Below, one piece after another: positions 14,640-19,619 of a stretch of DNA of 19,619 nt. The notes beneath the pieces were generated by a model that was given only the letters and a program-made list of their open reading frames with translations, ran no database searches and was not told the origin of the DNA. Position numbers and translations under genes: made by a program. Source of the stretch: PSLL01 sp050259195 (lineage in GTDB: Bacteria > Desulfobacterota_D > UBA1144 > Nemesobacterales > CSP1-2); the NCBI GenBank assembly GCA_050259195.1, contig JBLNAE010000344.1:1-19619 (forward strand). Reading direction: 5' to 3'. Position 1 is the first letter of the stretch, and every line of letters starts with the position of its first letter.

Positions 14640-15953
14640 ATGAGCGATGAACCAATATTTAATAAAATAAGTGATGCTATTAGTTTTATTGTTCAAGCTA
14701 GAGCCGAAGAAATTGAACGAACTTATTCATCTCTCTTCCCCCACTGGCAGCCCTTTCCTATAGATAAACTTAGGAAAATAATTTTAAAAGATTGTGAAGA
14801 ATTATTGGATTGCCCTTATTCTTCTATAGATGAAAACGATCCCGATTATATCAGAAATCTTATCTTTAGAGAAATAGAGAAATTATGTCAATTCCAACTT
14901 GAGCCTTTTAAAAAGGGTTCAGAAATCCATTTGCCTAGCCTAACAAATACTCAACTTCTTCAAGTTAAGAATTCATGTCTTCAACTATCAAAACTTGCTT
15001 TCCTTCTTCGGCTTGTAGTGCCTCAGAGTTATGAAGGTGTACCAATGCTTAGCTTTCTTCTAAACGTCTCGGTTATTTGGGCCAAGTATTGTACATTAGA
15101 GCAATCAAAAAGAATGATACAAAAACCTTTTCCAACGCTTACAGCTGCTTTTATTGTTTGGGGTCAGAATGAAGTTACAGAATTTTTGCAGAAGGTTATC
15201 GAGAATACTACAAAAGGTCTCTCCTTACCTGGGCCTAATGAAGATAAGGCTCGATATCAGAAAATTGGATCTGGAACTGAAACCGAGAGCTTGTTAAATA
15301 AACTACTAACTGAGGATATTCACAAAGCGTGGATACAAGTAGTAAAGAGACATAAGATTGATGAAGCTTTTCTAGGCGAAGTAGAAGGAGTAATGTTCAT
15401 CCCCCATGCTGTATGCAATGATTTTCTTAATGAACTGGAAAGGGATCTTTTAAAAGAAAAGGGGATTCCAAGAAAACAATTGCGAGAAAGGCACGCAACA
15501 AAAAAGTATAGAGATATGTCCGCAAAAGATGAAAAAATACCAGACGAATTTCTACGTTTACTGGAAGACTTGGAGCAACAACACATAGTTAATGTCAGTG
15601 TTGTCCATACTGGACTCAAAGATTTTGAAAGCACTCCTACTGAGATACAACTTTCTAACGAAATGGTTGAAGAGTATTTTATAAAGGACCCTGAGAGAAC
15701 GGCTATCAACACTGAGAGAAACGAACAAATATGTTCTGAACTTCGAAATTGGGCAGGTAGGCAACCTAAGCAGGCTCATCTTGTCCATGAGGTTGTTGAG
15801 TATATGATAAGAGGATTAACTGATCCCGCTACCAACTTCGAGGAAGCCTTTAAAGTAACTAAGATTGCAGAGGTATTAAATATAGATAAGAAAGAGGTAA
15901 GACGCATATTCAATAAAATAAAAGAAGAAGTCCCATTCCAGAATTTCTCTTAA
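14640..15953 (+). CDS. hypothetical protein with C-terminal helix-turn-helix
   Basis: I do not recognise a family for this 437-aa protein. It is soluble, with no signal peptide or membrane helix, rich in charged residues and predicted mostly helical. The last 60 residues look like a DNA-binding tail: LVHEVVEYMIRGL, then a HTH-like FKVTKIAEVLNIDKKEVRRIFNKIKEE, which recalls the region-4-type HTH of sigma-like proteins. The segment with LEDLEQQHIVNV may be a short coiled region. The gene is visibly more AT-rich than those before it and uses A/T-ending codons, suggesting acquisition. It stands alone, 119 bases after the transporter gene and about 100 bases before the phage-like module. It could be a regulator of that element or an independent cargo gene. 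The ribosome site is weak. Confidence 0.6.
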   Translation: MSDEPIFNKISDAISFIVQARAEEIERTYSSLFPHWQPFPIDKLRKIILKDCEELLDCPYSSIDENDPDYIRNLIFREIEKLCQFQLEPFKKGSEIHLPSLTNTQLLQVKNSCLQLSKLAFLLRLVVPQSYEGVPMLSFLLNVSVIWAKYCTLEQSKRMIQKPFPTLTAAFIVWGQNEVTEFLQKVIENTTKGLSLPGPNEDKARYQKIGSGTETESLLNKLLTEDIHKAWIQVVKRHKIDEAFLGEVEGVMFIPHAVCNDFLNELERDLLKEKGIPRKQLRERHATKKYRDMSAKDEKIPDEFLRLLEDLEQQHIVNVSVVHTGLKDFESTPTEIQLSNEMVEEYFIKDPERTAINTERNEQICSELRNWAGRQPKQAHLVHEVVEYMIRGLTDPATNFEEAFKVTKIAEVLNIDKKEVRRIFNKIKEEVPFQNFS

Positions 15954-16056
15954 ATTAAGGTCCATCTCATTTTGAGTATTGCCCCCTCCCGACACAATCT
16001 TAAGAATTTTTAAAAGAAATCCCCCTTTTTCTAATTTTCGGCGGAATGAAAGGAGC

Positions 16057-16254
16057 ATGAAAGCAAAAGTAGAACTTCACATCGTGGTTGATCAGGATGG
16101 CATTCAAAAAGTTCAGATCATCGGCCCCTCTGAAGTTCATCCCGAGGGTCATGATATGTATTTTAAGATTCGTCATTTGATACCACAGTTTGATCAGGAA
16201 ATTCAAAAAGTGCTAGGAAATAATGAAGCGACCGGAGACCAAGAAGCCCATTAA
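16057..16254 (+). CDS. small hypothetical protein (65 aa)
   Basis: The 65-aa product (MKAKVELHIV..., ending DQEAH) is not recognised. It begins with an alternating strand-like stretch (KVELHIVVDQDGIQKVQIIG) and ends in an acidic helix. The ATG at 16057 is chosen because AAAGGAG ends one base before it; that spacing is unusually short, so initiation may be weak. The frame is also open upstream to a TTG at 15979, but the extra 26 residues are Pro/Arg-rich and lack a ribosome site. It is the first gene of the compact phage-like run and is followed by a hairpin at 16263-16297. Confidence 0.5.
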   Translation: MKAKVELHIVVDQDGIQKVQIIGPSEVHPEGHDMYFKIRHLIPQFDQEIQKVLGNNEATGDQEAH

Positions 16255-16262
16255 AATAAAAA

Positions 16263-16297
16263 TGCCCTCGACAAGCGTCGCAAGCAAGGCGAGGGCA
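16263..16297 (+). other. hairpin between small ORFs
   Basis: TGCCCTCG (16263-16270) and CGAGGGCA (16290-16297) form a perfect 8-base GC-rich stem around a 19-base loop. No T-run follows, so it is not a standard intrinsic terminator. The 3' arm shares its last base with AGGAG (16297-16301), the only ribosome-site-like motif before the tiny ORF at 16314, so folding could modulate translation or processing of the operon message. Confidence 0.4.
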
Positions 16298-16313
16298 GGA
16301 GATTATACAGGCG

Positions 16314-16403
16314 ATGAAAGATTATAAAACAAACGTTTTAAATTTTCAATCCTCAAGAAAATTTCTCGAAAATTCCACCGAAACGGATTCAAAGTGCCAA
16401 TAA
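16314..16403 (+). CDS. possible 29-aa ORF
   Basis: An ORF from ATG 16314 to TAA 16401-16403 encodes 29 residues (MKDYKTNVLN..., ending SKCQ), with no recognisable domain. Its stop overlaps the start of the next small gene (GTG 16394) by 10 bases, a spacing typical of coupled phage genes. The nearest ribosome-site motif, AGGAG at 16297-16301, is 12 bases away, so evidence is limited. Confidence 0.28.
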   Translation: MKDYKTNVLNFQSSRKFLENSTETDSKCQ

Positions 16404-16552
16404 AGCCAGCTATGCAAGAGAAACTCGAGGCCATAGCTGAAGCGGAAGGGACTAACCCTGTTTGTCTGGCTGTGCTTGCGGTAGCTCACCTAATCAATTC
16501 AAAATGGGATTGGGAAAAAGGTAAACCGAGGACAGAGGCGTTTAATGTCTAA
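16394..16552 (+). CDS. small helical protein (52 aa)
   Basis: An ORF starting at GTG 16394 encodes 52 residues (MPIKPAMQEK..., ending TEAFNV). Two predicted helices, MQEKLEAIAEAEG and NPVCLAVLAVAHLINSK, are separated by a short turn, which loosely recalls a ribbon-helix-helix or small HTH protein; I do not assign a family. Its stop lies inside the next gene, giving an 8-base overlap with ATG 16545. That arrangement and the location in the replication run support it as a real gene. The GGA at 16385-16387 is a modest ribosome site. Confidence 0.45.
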   Translation: MPIKPAMQEKLEAIAEAEGTNPVCLAVLAVAHLINSKWDWEKGKPRTEAFNV

Positions 16553-17144
16553 ACAGTTTGAAGACTGGATTACAAAAGATTTATCCAAGTCGGGACTTAC
16601 ACCCGACGATTTTATCATAGAACCTCTAAGATACGAATCCGAACTTTTAAACCGACTCGGTTTTAAGTTTATCGAAAACGAGCGAATTTTTAACATCGGC
16701 GGCTATTGGATTCGCTATCCTAATGTTCCCGGATACTACCGACTGAAGCTTAGAGAGAAAATCGGAGATGTTAAATATCTCTCTCCAAAAGACGGTGGTA
16801 ATCACGCTTATATACTTCCACAGGTTCAAGAGATAGCCAAAGACTATAAACCTGATAGAGCGCTATTTTTCACTGAAGGCGAAAAAAAGGCAGTGAAGGC
16901 AACGCTTGAAGGATTCCCAACTATCGGTTTAAGCGGCGTGTGGAATTTTAAGGACTCTGAAAGCAACTTTCTTACAGAGCTAGATCAGATTGTTTGGACC
17001 GATAGAACGGTTTATATCGTTTTTGATTCTGACATTACTCAAAAGCACAGCGTTAAACACGCGGAAATTAGACTGGCCGTGGAAATTACCAACCGGGGCG
17101 GGATCCCCTTTTCTATCCGGCTCCCTCGGAGAAGCAGACAATGA
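16545..17144 (+). CDS. DUF3854/Toprim-like primase part (N-terminal portion of a split primase-helicase)
   Basis: The 199-aa product contains a DUF3854-like Toprim domain. FFTEGEKKA carries the acidic Glu111/Glu113, LEGFPTIGLSGVWNF follows, and VYIVFDSD supplies Asp161-x-Asp163, the metal-binding DxD. Such domains occur in primase-helicases of phages and mobile elements, where they make or process primers. The frame stops at 17142-17144 just where the family usually continues with a GxDDY-type motif; that motif (KVGFDDYVV) appears at the start of the next ORF in another frame. The 16545 start has AGAGG at 16533-16537. The protein is therefore either the first half of a frameshifted primase-helicase or a genuinely separate subunit coupled through an ATGA overlap. 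Confidence 0.65.
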   Translation: MSKQFEDWITKDLSKSGLTPDDFIIEPLRYESELLNRLGFKFIENERIFNIGGYWIRYPNVPGYYRLKLREKIGDVKYLSPKDGGNHAYILPQVQEIAKDYKPDRALFFTEGEKKAVKATLEGFPTIGLSGVWNFKDSESNFLTELDQIVWTDRTVYIVFDSDITQKHSVKHAEIRLAVEITNRGGIPFSIRLPRRSRQ

Positions 17145-18949
17145 GCGCAGAAGATAAAGTTGGATTCGATGATTATGTAGTCGAAAGCGGAGCGTCGGAA
17201 TTCTGGGAACTTATCAAGGATGCAAAGCTCACCTTAGAGCTTCACGTTGAGGAGAAAACATCAACAGATCTGATCCTTAGTGAGTTAACACGGCTCAATA
17301 ATGACATTATACGGATGAAGGTTATCAAATTAATTGCAAGGCGTGAAGATGTTAACATGGACGCTGTTATGGCAGAATACCAAAAACGCATGTCCCAAAA
17401 AGAAGAAGCCGAAGGAACAAAACAAGAAACATATACCCAGGAAGAAATAGAAAAGGCTAAGGAACTTCTCAGGTCCCCTGCCATTCTTGAGAAGATGGTG
17501 GACCTTACAGCGCGACGTGGATACGTGGGAGAAGAAACCAACAAAAGAACACTATATCTCTCTTTTAATTCCCGACGTACGCAAAAATCAATCAGCACAG
17601 TTGTCAAAGGCCCAAGTGCAAGCGGTAAATCAGCTCTGGTGAATAGCATTTTACCTCTTTTCCCAAAAGAGGATGTTCTTTCATATTCTTTCCTTACCCC
17701 TAAGGCTCTGGTTCATTTTAGGGGGGATCTTTCCCACAAAATACTTTTCATTCAAGAACACTCAGGAAACCAGGCGGCAGATTACTCGATTCGAACTACG
17801 ATTTCAGAAGGGGAAATATCAATCGCTATTCCTATCAAGGATGAAGCAACAGGAAACTTTACTACAATTGAGAAGCGTATTCCGGCTGTCGGGCTGGTCT
17901 TTGTCGAGACAACAACGAGGGAGCGTGTTCATGTTGAAAACCAAACGAGGCTTTTTGATTTATACATGGATGAATCCAAAGAGCAAACGGAGAGAGTCTT
18001 AAATGCGGAGTCAGAGCGTGAAGATGAATTGGATCCGGGACTTGAAGTAGAGGCAAAAATTTGGAGAGTGGCTCAAACCTTAATAGAAAACCACAAGGTT
18101 TATATCCCTTACCGTAAAAAACTTGTGGAGGTCTTCCCCAAGGATAAGATTAGAGTCCGAAGGGATTTCCCACGCTTTCTTTCCCTCATTAAAGCCCATG
18201 CCCTGCTCTATCAGTTCCAAAGGGAAAAAGATGCCAAGGAACGCTTGATCGCCACTAAAGAGGACCTTGAAGCTATTATCCCCATAGCTGAAGTGGTGTT
18301 AGTCCAAAGCCATAAAGAAATTAGCCCCAAACTGGAAAAGGTGTTAAAAGCTATAGAGGAAGCTTTGGGGGTTAATCAGGAATTCTCCTTTGGAGAACTC
18401 GAGGAGAAATGCGAAACGAAGGACAGAACGCTAAGGCGACATTTAAAGGAATTAGAAAGACTTGACCTCATAAGCCATAACGGCAAGACGGGGAAAGAGA
18501 GCAGGTATATGCTTCTATCTCCCTTGTCCTCAATGTCCTCAATGTCAAATTTCTCCTCTAAGATACTAAAAGTATTAGAAAGCTTTGAGGACAACACGGA
18601 AAGTCCTCAAATGTCCTCAATGTCCCCAAAAGAGGGAAGCGAAACAGGGATAGAGGACAATAAGGACAATAGAGGACAAAATGAATTGTCCTCAATAAAC
18701 ATGAAAGATAACAACGGGTTACATCAAAAAGAGTTGTTTGAGGACACGAGGACAGAAGGGAAGAAAGATGGTGTATCCGTACACTCACCAAACAGTTTTA
18801 TTAGGACCGTAGCAATTGGGGGCAAGCCCGTCAAACTCGACTACGATCAAGAGTCGGGAACATTGGTGGTAGAAAGAAATGGCAAAAAACACATTGTTTT
18901 CGATTTTGAGCCAGAGTTTCAAGAATATTTGAAACAGATGGGACTATAA
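17141..18949 (+). CDS. P-loop helicase-like replication protein with winged-helix segment
   Basis: The 602-aa protein begins with KVGFDDYVVESGA, the likely tail of the Toprim domain encoded just upstream. A charged linker follows, then a P-loop ATPase with Walker A GPSASGKSA (157-165) and Walker B-like ILFIQEHSG (201-209). The VETTTRERVHVENQTRLFDL stretch may carry sensor or arginine-finger residues. A winged-helix-like segment lies at about 415-455 (FGELEEKCETKDRTLRRHLKELERLDLISH). The C-terminal part holds a low-complexity Ser/Met/Glu/Asp linker (about 460-540) whose DNA contains the iteron-like repeats, then a short folded end. It probably loads or acts as the element's replicative helicase. 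GGAG (17128-17131) precedes ATG 17141 by 9 bases, so separate initiation is feasible. Confidence 0.68.
   Translation: MSAEDKVGFDDYVVESGASEFWELIKDAKLTLELHVEEKTSTDLILSELTRLNNDIIRMKVIKLIARREDVNMDAVMAEYQKRMSQKEEAEGTKQETYTQEEIEKAKELLRSPAILEKMVDLTARRGYVGEETNKRTLYLSFNSRRTQKSISTVVKGPSASGKSALVNSILPLFPKEDVLSYSFLTPKALVHFRGDLSHKILFIQEHSGNQAADYSIRTTISEGEISIAIPIKDEATGNFTTIEKRIPAVGLVFVETTTRERVHVENQTRLFDLYMDESKEQTERVLNAESEREDELDPGLEVEAKIWRVAQTLIENHKVYIPYRKKLVEVFPKDKIRVRRDFPRFLSLIKAHALLYQFQREKDAKERLIATKEDLEAIIPIAEVVLVQSHKEISPKLEKVLKAIEEALGVNQEFSFGELEEKCETKDRTLRRHLKELERLDLISHNGKTGKESRYMLLSPLSSMSSMSNFSSKILKVLESFEDNTESPQMSSMSPKEGSETGIEDNKDNRGQNELSSINMKDNNGLHQKELFEDTRTEGKKDGVSVHSPNSFIRTVAIGGKPVKLDYDQESGTLVVERNGKKHIVFDFEPEFQEYLKQMGL
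18525..18754. repeat. iteron-like TGTCCTCAA cluster, possible replication origin
   Basis: The 9-mer TGTCCTCAA occurs exactly at 18525-18533, 18534-18542 (tandem), 18612-18620 and 18687-18695. Its complement TTGAGGACA occurs at 18585-18593 and 18738-18746. One-mismatch copies lie at 18602-18610, 18621-18629, 18651-18659 and 18670-18678; two-mismatch copies lie at 18660-18668 and 18746-18754. All are inside the 3' part of the helicase-like gene. Repeats on both strands, one of them out of the common codon phase, point to a DNA-level role such as initiator binding. A purely protein-level low-complexity origin cannot be excluded. Confidence 0.6.
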
Positions 18950-18960
18950 GAGGGTGGATA

Positions 18961-19113
18961 ATGAAGCGCTGTATCAACTGCAACAAGGTCAAGAGCAGGA
19001 ATGTCTTTAAGGGACGCGAAAGGATCTGCAATGTATGTCAGCAAGAGCTGGCCGAAGAGTTTGAAGGGAAAAGGGCATTGCTTGAGAAAAGGCGGAAGGC
19101 ATTGGGGAAATGA
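18961..19113 (+). CDS. small zinc-ribbon protein (50 aa)
   Basis: A 50-aa ORF starts at ATG 18961 after a GAGGG-type ribosome site and ends at TGA 19111-19113. It has two CxxC knuckles (CINC near residue 4 and CNVC near residue 23), the spacing of a small zinc ribbon, followed by a basic helical tail (LLEKRRKALGK). Small zinc-ribbon proteins of this kind are common in phage early regions and may bind nucleic acid or a partner protein. Its stop overlaps the start of the nuclease gene (ATGA), so the two are coupled. Confidence 0.65.
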   Translation: MKRCINCNKVKSRNVFKGRERICNVCQQELAEEFEGKRALLEKRRKALGK

Positions 19114-19406
19114 CAGAACATGAATTAACCAAACTCATCATGGACTATCTCAAGTGGGTTCCTAACAGCAGCTTCAAGAAGATCCGGGGTTCCATGGGTA
19201 TGCGTGGCATTCTGGACATAATAGGCTGTTGGGAAGGGAGGTATATAGAGCTAGAGGTTAAGACTGGCAAGGGCAAACTCTCACCTGAGCAAAGGTCCAG
19301 GATTGAGGAAATAAGGAAGGCCGGGGGTATGGCTGAGGTGGTAAGGTCCCTTGAGGAAGTTCACAGGATATTTGGGGAGAGTAGCAGGATTACAATTAAT
19401 TTTTGA
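19110..19406 (+). CDS. VRR-NUC domain nuclease
   Basis: The 98-aa protein is nearly all VRR-NUC domain, a member of the PD-(D/E)xK nuclease superfamily. The catalytic set is visible: Asp36 in GILDIIG, Glu49-x-Lys51 in IELEVK, and Gln61 in KLSPEQ. Stand-alone VRR-NUC proteins of phages are thought to act as structure-specific or Holliday-junction-type nucleases in replication, recombination or packaging. It starts at ATG 19110, overlapping the zinc-ribbon gene by 4 bases. In many phages this gene precedes the HNH/terminase block, which would lie just beyond this window. Confidence 0.85.
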   Translation: MTEHELTKLIMDYLKWVPNSSFKKIRGSMGMRGILDIIGCWEGRYIELEVKTGKGKLSPEQRSRIEEIRKAGGMAEVVRSLEEVHRIFGESSRITINF

Positions 19407-19430
19407 GCAGAGAATTCAGAGAAAATTAGC

Positions 19431-19530
19431 CGGATATGGCCTATACAGCCAGGCCGGGGCCAGGGGAGGGGCGGCTGGTATACCCCGGCATGAATCCATG
19501 GGACTCCTAGGCGCGCTTAGCTAGGCCAAA
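19431..19530. other. GC-rich structured non-coding block after the VRR-NUC gene
   Basis: The stretch contains inverse-related motifs tatacagcc (19442-19450) and ggctggtata (19473-19482), several ggcc/ccgg blocks, and a near-palindrome CTAG-GCGCGC-TTAG (19507-19520). A run of nine A residues follows at 19528-19536. It holds no convincing ORF. The sharp rise in GC inside an otherwise moderate-GC element suggests a functional site, such as a cos/packaging site, an origin or a structured RNA. Confidence 0.35.
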
Positions 19531-19592
19531 AAAAAACTTTCGGGTAGGACCAGCGTCTAAAATAAAATTCTATTTCAGTGTATATTCTTCTC

Positions 19593-19619
19593 ATGTCTAA
19601 GAAATGTGGCTCATGCGAT
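19593..19619 (+). CDS. possible start of a Cys-rich protein, cut by the window end
   Basis: ATG 19593 opens a frame that runs to the window edge, encoding MSKKCGSCD. The CxxC pattern at the very start suggests a zinc-binding or HNH-like protein, and position after the VRR-NUC gene would fit. No ribosome site is seen and only nine codons are available. Confidence 0.25.

Larger units (their letters stand above)
16057..19619 (+). mobile_element. phage-like replication module (prophage or phage-like element, limits unknown)
   Basis: From 16057 on, all genes are on one strand, are short, and overlap or nearly touch. They combine primase-like (DUF3854/Toprim), helicase-like, zinc-ribbon and VRR-NUC nuclease functions, an order familiar from tailed-phage and prophage early regions. 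An iteron-like repeat cluster and a GC-rich non-coding block accompany them. No integrase, repressor, terminase or structural gene lies in the window and no flanking direct repeat was found, so the left limit is approximate and the right limit lies beyond the window. A plasmid or satellite element remains possible. Confidence 0.55.

Noticed and set aside
14597..14650. 17-aa leader-like ORF overlapping the 437-aa gene start
   Set aside because: No regulatory structure or attenuator-type residue pattern; too short to support.
15979..16056. TTG start giving a 91-aa version of the small protein at 16057
   Set aside because: Upstream segment is Pro/Arg-rich, has no ribosome site, and the ATG at 16057 begins a natural strand.
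18525..18754. CRISPR array
   Set aside because: Repeat units are 9 bases, on both strands, irregularly spaced and inside a coding sequence.
19431..19500. tRNA gene
   Set aside because: GC-rich with inverse repeats but no TTCGA-type T-loop or cloverleaf arms could be fitted.

Overview
The window looks like a chromosomal segment of a Gram-negative bacterium. It carries NuoE-type complex I chemistry, Sec signal peptides, a periplasmic betaine-type binding domain and an EgtB/EgtD ergothioneine pair. Intergenic palindromic repeats of several families resemble those I associate with environmental deltaproteobacterial and candidate-phylum genomes; that is an impression, not a search. No rRNA, tRNA, CRISPR array or transposase gene was seen. 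I cannot name the species.

Layout. Positions 1-5220 hold mostly single housekeeping genes on the + strand: a secreted FxLYD-like protein behind a near-consensus promoter, an orphan NuoE, a MOFRL-type glycerate 2-kinase, a calcineurin-like phosphoesterase and the replicative helicase DnaB. Three palindromic non-coding repeats sit between them. Positions 5354-8132 hold a two-gene cassette, a PaaK/CapK-like adenylate-forming enzyme followed by an ATP-grasp ligase, possibly making or modifying a small molecule. An orphan larE lies on the - strand at 8219-9028. Positions 9249-12008 are an ergothioneine operon: egtB overlapping egtD, then a DUF427 gene. Positions 12122-14520 encode a compact quaternary-amine (OpuC/ProU-type) ABC importer made of one ATPase and one protein fusing the binding domain to the permease. 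A palindromic repeat has been read into the N-terminus of that fusion protein.

From about 14530 the character changes. An AT-rich gene for a 437-aa protein of unknown function with a C-terminal HTH is followed, from about 16057, by a tightly packed run of small genes typical of a phage or phage-like element's replication module. In order these are a 65-aa protein, two tiny overlapping ORFs, a DUF3854/Toprim-like primase part, a 602-aa P-loop helicase-like protein with a winged-helix segment, a 50-aa zinc-ribbon protein, a VRR-NUC nuclease, a GC-rich non-coding block and perhaps the start of another Cys-rich protein at the window edge. No integrase, terminase or att site is visible, so the element's limits are unknown.

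The most interesting signal is a cluster of the 9-mer TGTCCTCAA and its complement (six exact copies and about six near copies within roughly 230 bases) inside the 3' half of the helicase-like gene. It looks like an iteron-type origin embedded in a replication gene, as in the phage lambda O gene. Other points of interest are the Toprim/helicase reading-frame split at 17124-17144, the translated repeat in the transporter leader, and the CapK/ATP-grasp pair.
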